A DNA stretch of 64,000 bases from Telopea speciosissima (GCF_018873765.1 NC_057916.1:24599001-24663000), one strand, 5' to 3'. Positions 24,291 to 36,420 are shown, numbered from the stretch's first letter. Translations and numbers: made by a program. Notes: generated by a model from the letters alone, not told the origin.

Positions 24291-25682
24291 CCATATTTGT
24301 CAAAAATGAGTTTTAAGTTGTGCCACATGGAAGGATGATGTGGTAAGTCCGACCATTAGATATCTAGAGTATAGGGTGGATTGGCTAAAATGTATCAAAT
24401 TTCAAGCTCAAATTAAATCATAAATGTCCCCATTTTCAATTCTTATTAACTATCATGATTCGTATCAGTCTCAAATAGAGTGACAACACGTGGTTACATT
24501 AAGGTTTTTTTTTTAAAAAAATTCTAAAAATCAGTATCGGATCGGTATCTACATGAGCCAATCCGATACGATTACTAAAACCATGCTCTAGACTACATAT
24601 TGCAGAGAAACCACTCCTAAAATTATCACATTGTTCCTACCTCTAATATCGTCCTAATTATCTAAACAATTAGAAAGAAATCTATTACTTGATATATATA
24701 TATATTCAATTGGACAGAGTTTCCCTCCACCCATGATGAATGAAAATCTATGCAACACGGGTGTGGGATGGGTGGGAGAAGGTATTTTGGGAAATGCAAA
24801 ATCCTAGGATGGGTGGAGAACCGTTCCCTACGGAAGGAGGAAAACTTTGTCCATTTCAAATAACTCCCGCTGAATTCTAGCACAAAACAAATTGCCATTG
24901 TTATGTATCCAAACATTATTGAAGGCCTTCCATTCTGTCCTACTCTTCCCCTCTCCGTCTTAAGTGGGGAGTACAAAAAGAAGATTTACAATGAGAAAGG
25001 TTAGCCGAAATCTTAAATTAAATAAGTTAAATTGAGGTTGTTTATTCTTTATCAAGCATGTTTAACCACATAAAGGCTAATGATTTGACCATTTTGAGTA
25101 TGGAGATATGGTATCATCCTTAATCTCCGTTTATCATATTTTTGGTAGCTTATTCTTAGAATATTTAACTTTTGAATAATTTTTTTAACTTTTTTTTTAA
25201 AAGGGAATGACATCTCTATAGGCTAAAGGTGTATTTAGAATATGTAACCATATATATTGGTTGTCGTTGTCTTATTTTTAAAAGTTCTTTAAGTCAGGAT
25301 AAAAAAATATTTTTTTAAATAATTTGAAAGTGATATATTCAAGAGTTATCATTGTCGTACATCCGTTTTTTAATTACACATGTGTGAAATAATAAGATTT
25401 TACATTTATTGAAAGACAAAGTATGTTATACTGAAAGGATAAAAAATAATAATAATAATAAGATTATAAATTATTTGACACTTTAAAAGATATCTATAAA
25501 AAAATCCCTTTGTTAAAACACGTGACAAAGTATGATGTATTATTTTATTTTGGGTGCAAGGTTCAAGGGCCCACAAGAGACCATACAAGACCTACTAAGG
25601 GGTCAGAAACAAAAAGAGACCCACGATGGGACCAACAGGGCCTAAGGGGCTACACTTATTGAAAAGCAATTAAATCACTACA
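24291..25682. other. intergenic stretch with one MITE
   Basis: AT-rich, no exon recognised. A segment near 24515-24595 (ATCAGTATCGGATCGGTATC) belongs with the ATCGGTATCGG-type repeat seen at 28735-28965. The MITE at 24711-24853 is listed separately. Confidence 0.45.
24711..24853. mobile_element. short MITE, TGGACAGAGTTTCCCTCCAC ends
   Basis: The left end TGGACAGAGTTTCCCTCCAC and the right end GGAGGAAAACTTTGTCCA are inverted repeats. The 143-bp interior includes GGGTGGGAGAAGGTATTTTGGGA and AATCCTAGGATGGG, shared with the larger copy at 37136-37733. No clear target duplication. Confidence 0.6.
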
Positions 25683-25854
25683 TAATAATAAGGGTAAAAT
25701 ACACGTACGTACCCCCTGTAATGCACTCAATATTCCTCGTACCCCCCTAAGCTTCTGACAAGTCCACGTACCACCCCTACTTTACCCCCCTAAAGCCATT
25801 TAAGTCCAAAATGATAAAAAATAACCAAACTACCATTTCTTCTATCTTTTCTAA

Positions 25855-26041
25855 ATTTTGAAAGGAAAAAAGATCTCTGTCCGGGAGTGTGGCCTACGCC
25901 AGCACTCCCATGAATCTATCTCTCTCTTCCCCATGTGAAAAGACACATCTGCCACCTTATTTTAAGGAAGAGAGAGATAGACTCATGGGAGTGCTGGCGT
26001 AGGCCACACTCCCATACAAAAAACTACTTCCCAATTTGAAA
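25855..26041. mobile_element. palindromic MITE, copy 2, nested in the Pack-MULE arm
   Basis: The body is 25864-26032, the same family and length as the element at 6607-6775 (TCTGTCCGGGAGTGTGG at left, CCACACTCCCATAC at right, CT-rich and GA-rich arms between). It splits the left terminal repeat of the surrounding element within AAATTTTGAAA. The 9-bp flanks ATTTTGAAA (25855-25863) and AATTTGAAA (26033-26041) agree at 8 of 9 bases. The insertion is therefore younger than the arm it interrupts. Confidence 0.8.
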
Positions 26042-26130
26042 AGACCTAATTGCCTTGACTTATTTAATAAAATTTGAAAAGAGTAAAATACCCTCATCTT
26101 CCCCAAATCATATCTTCTTTTACCATGTAG

Positions 26131-26427
26131 ATGCCCACCACCACCACCACCACCACCGGCAGTTTCACCCCCTGCACCAATGCCAGCACCTTCCGTGGCT
26201 ACGCTCCCACATCAACTCCAACTACCGCTCTCGTTCCCGCTCCAGTCTCGACTTCTGAGATGGCTACATCTCTGTCTCCAAGCATTGCCTCACCTCTCGC
26301 GCCACCTCTTGCACCTGCGGATAGTCCAGCTGTGACGACTCCTTCAGGCGCTCACGGTTCACTCAACAGAGTTGCAGTCTTGGATTCTGCCCTTTTCGGC
26401 ACCGTTGCTGTTGCCTTGTTGATCTAA
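26131..26427 (+). pseudogene. captured arabinogalactan-protein-like coding end
   Basis: A 98-codon frame starts with ATG inside the CAC-repeat edge of the terminal repeat, giving MPTTTTTTT. It then becomes Pro/Ala/Ser/Thr-rich (APTSTPTT, LVPAPVST, ASPLAPPLAPADSPAV), the composition of classical arabinogalactan proteins whose prolines are hydroxylated and glycosylated in the cell wall. It ends SGAHGSLNRVAVLDSALFG and a short hydrophobic tail, like a GPI-anchor signal. No N-terminal signal peptide is present, so the product could not enter the secretory pathway as normal. After the stop comes an AT-rich tail with AATAAA near 26648, like a native 3' untranslated region. I read it as the 3' end of a host gene carried by the element. 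Confidence 0.45.
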
Positions 26428-27348
26428 AATCCATCATTCAATCATTTCCTCTTAGCTTAGGATTTCATTTGTTCCCTCTTTTTTTTTTAATATTCATTGT
26501 ATTTTATTTTGGAGTTGATCTAGTTGTGTTTACACAAGGACATGAGATCTCAATATTTTTGACTTGTGGCCTCGCATTGAACGTGAGAGATCTGAATATT
26601 TGATAGTGGATGGTTGTGGATTGATCGCATGTACACTAAAATCATATGAATAAAGCACTTTTTTCCTTGGCTTTTGAGTTTTGCGAATTCTTGTATATTT
26701 CCTCCCTTTCTTTGTCCAAATCACTCATAAATAGTAGAGTTCGATAAAAATTTGTTTTCGTAATCAATTGAAATTATAGACAAAGAGAGAGAGAGAGAGA
26801 GACTAAATTTACAGTTAGAACCCTCATCATCGAAATTACTCCGGATTCTTCAAGTAGAGGGAAGCAATCAAGAGACCCACTAGGATTCGTTACGCTCTGC
26901 TCCACCTACCTGTCAACAAATGTTTCATTTTCCACTCCAAAAAATGTTTGCTTTACATTATGTAATTTATAATACAGAACCTTTACCTTAATAACGAGAG
27001 GCCGAAGTAGGTGAACGGAATCACTACATATCCGTTCTAAAGCGGTGCTGGTGGGTATCTACATGGTAAAAGAAGATGATGATTTGGGCAAAATGAGGGT
27101 ATTTTGGTCTTTTCAAATTTTAGCAAATAGGTCAGGGCAATTAGGTCTTTTTAAATTTTAGAAAAGATAGAAGAAAGGGTAGTTTGGTTATTTTTTATCA
27201 TTTTGGACTTAAATGGCTTTAGGGGGGTAAAGTAGGGGTGGTACATGGAATATTGAGGGGTGATACGTGGACTTATCAGAAGCTTAGGGGGGTACGAGGA
27301 ATATTGGGTGCATTACAAGGGGGTACATGTATTTTACCCTAATAATAA

Positions 27349-28734
27349 TGACTTAGATGCCGTCAAAATGACTTGATCCACTAACGAAGTCTCTGAGCAC
27401 TTTCCTAAGGAACCAGTGCCATTCACCAAAGCAAGCTAGATCAGCAAAGTGTGATACTTTTATTATTATTTTGGCCAAATGTTCTTTGTGCCAGGGCATA
27501 GGCTGCACTCAGACACATGGTGGTGGGTGCAATGACCACCCTGTCCCCCTAAATGACAGGCCCATGCGTCTGGGCGGAGGCTACGCTGCGGCATAGAGAA
27601 CATCAACCCTATTATTTTTTAGGTACAAAATTTTGATACTTTGGATAATCACGAAAGGAAGGAAAAAGTAATTTCAGCAACATGTCATACAGTTTGAGCA
27701 TCAGTCAAATCCTAGCATCAATGAGAAGAAGTCACCATGCCATCAAAATGTTGCTTCCAATGAATAGTTTTATTAATTTTTCACATAAATTATTTACAGC
27801 AAAAGATTCTATATACGGTAGAAAGCACAACCATGTGAGCGGAAATGAGTAGGATGGTCATTTCTACTCCTATGTGAGGGATTGGAGGGAATTAGAGCGG
27901 GCAACGAATTAGAGGTGATAAAAATTCCGATCGATGTACGATCCATAAAAACTAAGTCCAAAACTTATATTGGTTTGGGGTCATATCAATTTGTATCGGT
28001 GTATAAAAAGATTCGTTGTAACGGCACCATATCGTTAAATCGCATATAAATCAATACTGGTCACGGTCATAGTGTCATATGGCCCATACTGCTATCTGGT
28101 GATGATACTGATTTTTTTATTTTTATGAAAGTGTAATCACACAAACCACACACTAATCCCAAAAGGTTAATCGACTTTTAGGACTGTGGAATGGCGGATA
28201 TACACAACACACACCACACTCACACACCCGATGTGGGACTAAACCCACACACCGTGATGATACTGATTTTACCATTATTTTGTTATTTTTTATTTTATCA
28301 TTAATGCATACCGTTACTTTAAGAGTGTAAGAACACAAACTTACAATTACCAAAGGGGTAAGGGATGTTTTTTTTTGGCACAATATGTAAACTAGGAGAG
28401 TTGATACTTTGACCTCTGATATGTACTCCAACCAGCAAACCACCAACCAACCAAGGGGTTGTTGCAAACGATAGCTTCAAAGGTACTTAATTTCCTCGTG
28501 CCCAAGCGAACTAGAGAAAAATTATCAAGGCCATTGAATCACACGGTCTCACTCGGGATAGCTCAGGCTTGGGCTTGGTTTCCTGAATAAAAAAACACAT
28601 AACTGGGCTTGGGCTTGGGCTTGGGCGCTTGGTTTTCAATTTATACACATAAATCGGCCAACTTAAAAGCTCCCATGTCCAGAAAAAAAAAACAGAGGAA
28701 GAGGTGGAAGGAGGAGATTCCTGGTGGAACCAGG
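27349..28734. other. intergenic stretch with small repeats
   Basis: No gene seen. It contains the MITE at 27479-27603, CA-rich text at 28198-28250 and four to five tandem TTGGGC hexamers near 28594-28625. A minus-strand frame at 28153-28467 has no recognisable motif. Confidence 0.45.
27479..27603. mobile_element. 125-bp inverted-repeat MITE
   Basis: The left arm ATGTTCTTTGTGCCAGGGCA and following bases pair with the reverse complement of the right arm (ATGTTCTCTATGCCGCAGCG) over about 42 bp, ending at CACATGG and CGCATGG. A single related arm (CCTGGGCACAGGCTGCGCTG, then CATAGAGAACATT) lies at about 36448-36483. Confidence 0.65.
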
Positions 28735-28965
28735 ATTTTAGTAATCGGTATCGGTAAATGATACCGATGATATGGTACTGGGTCGTAGCTGTTTAGATCG
28801 GATGATTTTACCCAAAAATTCCAAAATATATATATATATTCACATTTTTACCCTTGGTCAGTACCTGGATCGGTATTGTATCGATAAAAAATCGGTATCA
28901 ATCTCTACTGATACTGATACAAATCGACCGATACGGGTGATCCGATACCGATTCTTCAAACCATG
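28735..28965. repeat. ATCGGTATCGG-type inverted repeat (hAT-like MITE)
   Basis: The left side GATTTTAGTAATCGGTATCGG and the right side GATCCGATACCGATTCTTCA are inverted, with more GATACCGAT/ATCGGTATC words inside, an AT core and a TA run. Related degraded pieces are at about 24515-24595 and 39015-39190. It lies about 0.4 kb upstream of the MCAT start. Confidence 0.5.
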
Positions 28966-29340
28966 GGTGGAATTGGGAAATGGCAGCGTTCCAATAGCCG
29001 GATCTTTAATTAGAGGAACTGGGGAACTGGGCCGGTCAGCAAACTGGAGGTGATAATTTTCCTCCAATAGCCATTGTTGTTGGTGGGGTTGGTGAAACAG
29101 TTCCTCTAAATTTTTTTTTCTGGTTCCTACAGTTGAATTGAATTCAATTCATGAATCAATCACCGAACCGGCTAACCCTAGTGGCCGTTAGCTGGTTTTA
29201 CTGGTTCTACATTTTTTTTTCTCGTAATATTCTCCAGCACTCGTGGAGGACCTTCTTGCTCAATTCATATAGCTTCGTGAACTCCGCCTTCTGAAAGCTG
29301 AAACTAATCAAAAACTAAACTCATTATAAACATAAATTGC

Positions 29341-32300
29341 ATGCGCTCCCACTTCATCGGCAACTTGTTAACCAATCCATCATCACATTCGCACCATCTG
29401 ATCCTCAATCTCTCGCTCTCTTCTTCCATCCCCAAAATGTCTTCCATTACTCTCCCCCCGGTTCTTCCTGTTCGAATGATAACCTTCAATGCTTCGGAGT
29501 CCTTGAACAGCTGCAATTCGTCGAGCTTTACGGGTTCCAGACGTGGAATTCGAATCCGCGACTTCAGTTCTGAAAACCTTAACAAATCTAGGCTTTCCAT
29601 GAGTGTTTCCGTTGGATCCCGAACGGCTGTTGATGACGCCTTGTTTTCTGATTATAAGCCTTCTTGTGCTTTTCTATTTCCTGGTCAGGTAATCAACATC
29701 TGATTTTCGTGATCCTTTTTTTTTTTTTAAATTGCGCATTTCTTATAATTTTCAATGAATTAATCGTTCCTTATATATATATTTTTCTCGATTATGTTGT
29801 TGGATTTTGGAGATCTGACGAAATTGTGATGGTATTTCAATTTAAAACGTTTCTAAAGTGAAGTTTATGGAGCAAGGTTGCTTGATTGGGTAGTTAGGAA
29901 ACCTTTATGACTTTAAGTCTGTTCTCCTTGTTAACTGTTTTATTTGGGGATTTTACTTTGAGCTGAAATTGTTGAGCTTATTTAAACGAGACCATTAGTA
30001 TTCCACTTAAAAACTTCTGGACTAGGTTACAAGAGCAGCTTCTACATGAACACTATAGCCCACAATTGCTCTTGGGCCTCCTATCTCATTTCTCATCTTG
30101 GCTCTTTTCCAGGAGCTTTCTAACGACACTTACCATTGGTTTTCTAGCTCTTCTCTTGTACTCTAAGTTCTCCATATTGAAGCAACTAACCCGAAGTTCA
30201 GTCAGTTACCATTGATTTTCTAGATCAAGTTCAGAACAATGTGCTATCTTGTACTTAATGTCTAAGTTCTCCATATTGCTATTGCTTTTGTCAGCTTAAA
30301 ACTAAACCCTCAGAGTATGAACAGTCAGTTGATTCCACTTGTATTTTTCCACCCCATAGATCAAGTTCAGAACAATGTGCTATCTTGAAGAAAGTACTTA
30401 ATGTCTTTGAAGTGTGACTATTACTTCGTCATTTTTTTTAAATCTTTTTGGCTATTGCCTTTGTCAGCTTAATTTTGATTGTCACTGCTTCAAGTCCTCA
30501 AGCTCTCCACATTCTCCAGCAAATTTATTTGGACCAGTGACCCACTTTAAACATTTTTAAAGAACCAATTTTAGGTTTTTATTTTATTTTCAATTTTTTT
30601 CCTGCCGAGCAGTGAAGATTCCTGTGTCTAAAGTGTGAAAAAAAAAAAAAAAAGTAAAAAAAGGGGCAAACCCATATGAGAAGGCCATACATAAATCTTC
30701 AAACTAAAGAAGACTATGTCTAAAACAACAAAGTGCCTCTATTATCTAGTTTATAATAGAAACAAATTTTCTTCTTGTTTACTTCAGTGTGTGAATTCAT
30801 GGCAAATCTGTTTTTGTAGATGAACCATGTAAGGTTGCTTTCTTAGTTAATGTTGCATTTTTTTTTATTAGTATTCATCTCTTCCTACTTGTGCTTGGAT
30901 TCCCCATGAATTTCTAGTATTCTGCTAAACACTGTTCCACACAATCACTCAACTACCATAGAATCTTCCTGGAGATCTTTGCTCTGCATACTAGGCTCAT
31001 CTAGCTTCTTAATTGACATTTCTTAAATTTTTATTATTCTAGCCCTTTCTTTGATGAAGGTGGAATTGGAGTCTATTGAGTCCAAAAGCATATTTTGTCA
31101 ACAATTTTTTATGATTTTCAATTTTAAACATCAATTTAACTGTCCTAGTAATTTCACTGAAAATGCAAAAAATTAATGATTCAACAAACTACTCTCCTAT
31201 CCATGGAACATTCAAATCATCCTGTACTCATAATTTTGCTGATATTGGTTGTTATTTCCCGTGAGTGACATTTTCGTCCTTTCATGTTTCAGGGTGCTCA
31301 AGCTGTAGGAATGGGCATGGAGGCTCAAAATGTGCCAGCTGCTGCCAACTTATACAAGAAAGCTAATGACATACTTGGGTAAAGTGTAGGATGAAAAGCA
31401 TAATATTATTATTTGGATGCTTCTCCAAGGGATTGCAATGACTCAGGTCTGATGTGGTTGAGGCTAAACCCAAACCCGACTTTCTTGACCTGACCTACAG
31501 ATATGGTGGGAGTAAGAGAATTTCACGGCCAAGGCAGGAGATAATTTGAATAATGTGGAAAAATTCAGTGATAAACCTAAAGGTCGTAGAGAAACAGACA
31601 GGCTAAAAACAACTGAGGGACTCCACAACCCACAACTTGGCTACAAGCTTACAAGTGGAAAACCAAAACTTGATTAGGCCTCACAAAAACCAGCCTCATT
31701 AGGGGCAAGGCATTATCAGGCAACATATTTAACCTACCCCAATTCCTTTTCCAGCTCCTTCTATAGCTATCTTTTCTGCATCATTCTGAAACTCAGCCTT
31801 TCCATCGACTCATAAATGAGACAAGGTTACAGTCTCAAAACATTGATCCTTGGAGTCAAATCAAATATTCAACTATGCTGTGTGTTTCTTTCAGGCACTG
31901 ATAGTTATCTACTTGTGTAAATTGCTTATTGAGTCTCATATGGATGCTTTCATTGAATGCAGTTTCGATCTTCTGGATGTTTGCACCAATGGACCAAAAG
32001 AAAAGCTGAATTCAACTGTTATAAGCCAGGTCTGATTCTTCTGTCTTCATAGCCGTGGGTTATTATTGTTAGTGTTGAAAAAAATGGATATTTCTGTAAT
32101 ATTATATTCGTAGCTGCAGAGCGTAAAATAGTGGCTCTCCACTCCTTGGTTTGATAATAAGAAAACTTCAGTTGACACATTTACATTTCATTCCGTCTTT
32201 TTTGCAGCCAGCTATCTATGTCACAAGCCTAGCCGCAGTTGAGGTAATACGTGCTCGTGATGGAGGTCAGCAGATAATTGATTCTGTAGATGTCACTTGT

Positions 32301-35300
32301 GGTCTGAGCTTAGGAGAATATACTGCTCTTGCCTTCGCTGGAGCTTTCAGGTGAGCCACTGATGGATTCAAACTAAGATCATAGTAGATTTCAGAATCCC
32401 CACAACAGGATCGTAGAAGTGCACAACCAGCAGAACAAAGTCTGATATCTCTCAAACCAAAATCTGATCAGCCCCAAATTACTAAAAGTACTTGGTTTCC
32501 CTAGGGTTTAAACTTCCTAAAGTTTGACTCCAATCCAGGGTTTGGATATGGAGATATAATAAGATCACTAAAATAGTAACTATGGTCTCAGATATAGAAA
32601 CCACGCTGTATCTTGATATCAACACAGCAGATCATCATCAAACTCATAACATGTCCTCTACTCATTAGATGGAACATCATACATAAAACTCATCTTAATT
32701 CAATGGTCAGATGTATAGATATCAGTACCTCAATGTTGCAGTCCGGCAAGGGCAGAAAAGAACCACAAGCATGTATTTGATCAACAGAAACTTCAGATGT
32801 AATAAAGATATGTAGCACAGCAGTAACACCTCTTCAACAGTCTTCTAACAGTATTAAATCAAATAGAACAGTCACACTACTTACTTGGATGCACAGGAAC
32901 AGCATCTCATATCAGCTCTGCTTCTCACAGAATAGTTGGCATAATTGATTTCCCTATCTAGTAATGAAACAAATTTAGAAACTGAGTGGAAAACTCCACA
33001 CACAGCCTAAGGAGTTTCCTTACTCAATGGGAAACTAAAAAAATAGAAAAACTAAATAACAGGTAGATTTTATAGAAATAATCCTGCTCGATTACAATAT
33101 CTTAACTAGAAAAGATATTACTAAAGATAAGACAAAATAAGATCCTAAAATATTGGAATCTGATCCACATGATATTACAACTTCTAACAGCTGGGCCCCA
33201 CAAGAAGATCTCCCATGCAAACTGCATTTGCTTGACATTGTCCCTCCTGAAATTCAGGAATTTATTGGTACAACAGTCTTCTAATAAATTCCCACAACTT
33301 GGCTGCTTAGCTGGACCAAAAACAACCAAACTGTAGAATCTTATTTGGGTTTAGTTTAGCCCAAGAACAGCTCCAAGAACAACCCAGGCCCACTTTAGGC
33401 TGTTCTTCTCTTGTCCTTCCTTCTTCGATCTGCATCAGCCTCATAATTCAATTTTTTCGAAGTAACCAATGGTGTTATAAATTAAGCTATGTCATGCTAG
33501 AAAACTTATATGAAGCAATTTATGAGAATGTTTACTCTTTGACCGACTTTTTGATCTTTACCATTCAGTCATTTGGGGCTAACAGAAGTGAGGAATCAAA
33601 TAGATTATAAGTCTAAGTGTAACCACTCCTTTGGTCTTAAGTTTAAACCAGTACAACTGTAGTTCTCAATCAGATGTTTAACATCCATTCTTTCACCAAC
33701 CTTGTACTTAACTTTTGGATAAATAGCCTCATAAAAGAGGTGGCCTTATCATTTCAGCCATCCAGATGTGCATCACTGTTCCATGGATAAGACATGGAGC
33801 ATATGGAGCATCATAACTGCACCTAAATGCCACAAACATTGTCGTTTAGCATATCTTAATGGAAGAATGTACTTTGTATAATATAATACATTGCTTAACA
33901 TTGATTTCTATTCAATATTCTTTCATTATTGTTGTTTTGTAACCATCGGAATCTCTCTGTTAGCTTTGAGGATGGACTGAAGCTGGTCAAACTACGAGGA
34001 GAGGCCATGCAGGTGTGCATTTAGAAATGGCTGGGTAAAAATTTTACTTTTGCATCCTAACATGTTCAGGGAGCTTCTTACTGAATATATTCTTAAATGG
34101 CTTTCATCAGGAGGCAGCTGATGCTGCTAAAAGTGCTATGGTCAGTGTCATAGGACTGGATTCAGAAAAGGTCCAACTTTTATGTGATGCAGCTAACCAA
34201 GAAGTGGATGAGGAAAATAAAGTTCAGATTGCAAATTTCCTATGTCCTGTAAGAATAGTTACCAATACATTCACTACTCCTTAGAGTGTAACCGTTAAAA
34301 TTTATTGAGGTGTGACTACATTTCATGATTGTAGGGTAACTATGCCGTCTCTGGAGGTGTCAAAGGAGTGGAAGCACTAGAAGCCAAGGCGAAGTCATTC
34401 AAGGCTCGAATGACTGTAAGTTTTCCCTCCATTTATTATTTTTTTACTATTTCATCTATGTTGGGACTCTGGCAAAAAATCTTCAGATAGATTTCCAATA
34501 TGGTTGATCTGGAATGGTAGGTTGTGCTTGGCATATTGCCTGTCAAGCTTTTGTATGTTTGCACCTCAAAAATTAATAAATTTTAATTATATAAACAATG
34601 CTACTATTCAACTAGTTGAATTTACGTGTATTTATGTTATATGATGGTTTTCTGTATTAGGCAAATTAATAGTCTACTGTAACCACTACATCTAATTTCT
34701 AGAGAACGCTACCTGGTCGTGTGGCCTCTGCGCCAGTGCGGGGGCCAATGGGAGCATGCCCACAAACATCATTTTGGGGGGGGGGGGGGGGAGGGGGATT
34801 TCTGCCTTTCCATGGGGGTGGGGCAGTCATTATGCACCCACCTGTGTCTAGGCACAGGGACCATGTGATCAGGTAGTGTTCTTTTTCCCCCTAAAATTAT
34901 TACAACTTTGGCCTGATTATCTCCCAAGTTTGGCCAGGGCTTATCAAAGTGGCACCTAGGACTGGCTGGGCTGTGTCTGAAATTTAGACTCGTCTTCAGC
35001 CTGAATACCCTCTTGACTCTCATGTTAGAACTCAAAAATTGACTTGGTCTGGTCATTTAAATCCCTAGCTTCAAGGTGTGAATGCTGGATGCTTATCTAA
35101 TCTTTATGAGTTACATGGATATATGGAACAGTTTTCTGAGGCAGCTACTTCATGCATCGCCAAGTATGGCAGATTTCCTACTCAGATGAAAGATTCTACT
35201 AATAGCATCTCTTCTATTTTTTTAGGTACGGCTTGCTGTTGCTGGTGCTTTCCACACTAGTTTCATGGAACCAGCTGTTTCAAGATTGGAAGCTGCACTT

Positions 35301-35786
35301 GCAGCTACAGAAGTCAAAACCCCCAGAATCCCGGTTATATCAAATGTTGATGCTCAGCCACATGCAGATCCCGATACAATTAAGAAGATATTGGCACGTC
35401 AGGTATGCCTATGCAATATTTTTTTTGTGTCTTCCTATCTTCAATTTCACATTATTACAGAATTTTGATTGGGTTTTTTACTTGAAATGATAGGTTACTT
35501 CTCCAGTTCAGTGGGAGACCACAGTGAAGAATCTCCTAGCTAAAGGGCTCAAGAAGAGCTATGAGTTAGGACCTGGAAAGGTAACCTCACTGCTACCATA
35601 AACTGTCTAGCTAATTTTAATTTCCAGACAAAATGTCGCACTAGCTGAATCTGCCATTAACGCCTTCTATTCCATGCTCGCGATCTTTTTAACACATAAT
35701 TAGTTTGTGCTGGATTGTTTCAGGTTATAGCTGGCATCGTTAAAAGGATGGATAAAAGTGCAGCCATAGAGAACATTGGTGCTTAA
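29341..35786 (+). CDS. MCAT: plastid malonyl-CoA:acyl-carrier-protein malonyltransferase
   Basis: Ten exons: 29341-29688, 31293-31378, 31963-32029, 32208-32350, 33964-34012, 34111-34248, 34335-34415, 35226-35402, 35494-35580 and 35724-35786. They join in frame through GT/AG sites into 412 codons, or 380 if the ATG at 29437 is used, which has the better context. The enzyme moves malonyl from CoA to ACP, supplying the extender for plastid type II fatty-acid synthesis (FabD family). Visible landmarks, numbered from the first Met: a Ser-rich transit-peptide-like N-terminus, FPGQGAQ across exons 1-2, the nucleophile Ser201 in GLSLGE, Arg226 in LRGEAMQ, and catalytic His314 in GAFHTSFMEP. All catalytic residues are kept. 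Introns 4 and 7 carry repeats. It converges with GET4. Confidence 0.95.
32351..33440. repeat. LTR-like repeat in MCAT intron 4
   Basis: The intron between exons 4 and 5 is 1.6 kb. Most of it has the texture of other LTR-like blocks in this window: AAACTAAATAACAG-like text, a C/A-rich end and CTTCTTCGATCTGCATCA, comparable to CTTCGATCTACATCA at 45584-45598 and ATCTACATCA near 47580. No paired LTR, primer site or target duplication was found, so the element type and limits are uncertain. Confidence 0.3.
34701..34887. mobile_element. GAGAACGCTACCTGG-type MITE in MCAT intron 7
   Basis: The left end GAGAACGCTACCTGGTCGTG and the reverse complement of the right end (AAGAACACTACCTGATCACA) match. A long G run (about 34777-34791) lies in the middle, followed by CACCTGTGTCTAGGCACAGG. 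Sister copies at 37851, 38058 and probably 36131 share the ends, the central G run and the TGTCTGGGCACAGG word. Confidence 0.7.
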
Positions 35787-36130
35787 AAACAGATTAAGAA
35801 GAGTGTGTTCCTCCAGTGAGGCCTTGAGGCCCGTCTATGTATGGCTCCATGAATTGTCTGAGGGCACCTGATGTTTCAACCGATGGCTTATTTGTTTGGA
35901 CTTCGGAGTTGAACTAGCAATGCCTACCATGAGAAAATGGAGAGAATCGGAACTAGAAATTTTGGAAGGTGGGAGTGTCGTTGTACTTCGCGACCCAGTC
36001 TGAGTTTGTAATAGCTGTGCTTGGAAACTTGAATGTTAAAACTTAAAAATAGTATTTATTGTCTCTGTATCCTCAGTCCAGTCGTCGAGCTCTTCCTCCC
36101 ACCCCTTCACCCCCTATTTTTTTATTTTAT

Positions 36131-36315
36131 GGGAGAAAGAACGCCACCTGGTTGTGTGCTGGGGCGTTTACTTGCGGCCAGACACAGTCAGGGGTGCGAA
36201 AGAACCGTCCCCCATGGAAACGCAGTGGTGTGTTGGTCATTTTGCACCCGGCTGTGTGGCTGGGCGCAGATACGTGCAACAACACACAATTGGGTGCAGG
36301 GAATCTTTACGTAGG
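36131..36315. mobile_element. probable member of the ACCTGG-type MITE family
   Basis: It starts GAAAGAACGCCACCTGGTTGTG and has CCCCCATGG and TTGCACCCGGCTGTGTGGCTGGGCGCAG-like text in the family order. The right end is less well matched. It lies about 0.35 kb after the MCAT stop codon. Confidence 0.45.
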
Positions 36316-36420
36316 TGAGCGTACGTGAAGAACTCACAGCCGTTCAAATGGAATCTATTCTGTGGGAATGTTCTATCTGAACGGTTGTGAGTCATTCACG
36401 TACACTCACGTACGTGAACA
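36316..36420. repeat. short palindrome with ACGTGAA/TTCACGT ends
   Basis: GTGAGCGTACGTGAA with CTCACAGCCGTTCAAATGGA is answered by TATCTGAACGGTTGTGAG and TTCACGTACACTCACGTACG, making a foldback of about 100 bp. This is a small MITE-like hairpin next to the preceding element. Confidence 0.55.

Larger units (their letters stand above)
25683..27348. mobile_element. Pack-MULE-like element with about 290-bp inverted ends
   Basis: The body is 25692-27339. The left end starts GGGTAAAATACACGTAC and the right end closes GTACATGTATTTTACCC. The two arms are inverted copies over about 290 bp once the MITE inserted in the left arm is removed; they share TACCCCCCTAAGCTTCTGA, AAAGCCATTTAAGTCC and CATCTTCCCC. 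The 9-bp direct repeat TAATAATAA at 25683-25691 and 27340-27348 fits Mutator-type insertion, though it is simple sequence. The centre holds an arabinogalactan-protein-like coding end with a 3' untranslated-type tail instead of a transposase. Capture of host gene pieces between long terminal repeats defines Pack-MULEs. Confidence 0.7.

Noticed and set aside
28153..28467. 104-codon minus-strand frame with Cys/Val-rich text
   Set aside because: No motif; it lies in repeat-type DNA with CA-rich segments.
29304..29600. 98-codon minus-strand frame antisense to MCAT exon 1
   Set aside because: It is a shadow of a real exon: the plus strand carries the transit peptide and the first conserved MCAT motif, spliced in frame to the rest.
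34777..34791. G run as a possible functional G-quadruplex
   Set aside because: It is one member of G runs found at the same place in sister MITE copies, so the element explains it. A regulatory role cannot be supported from one run.
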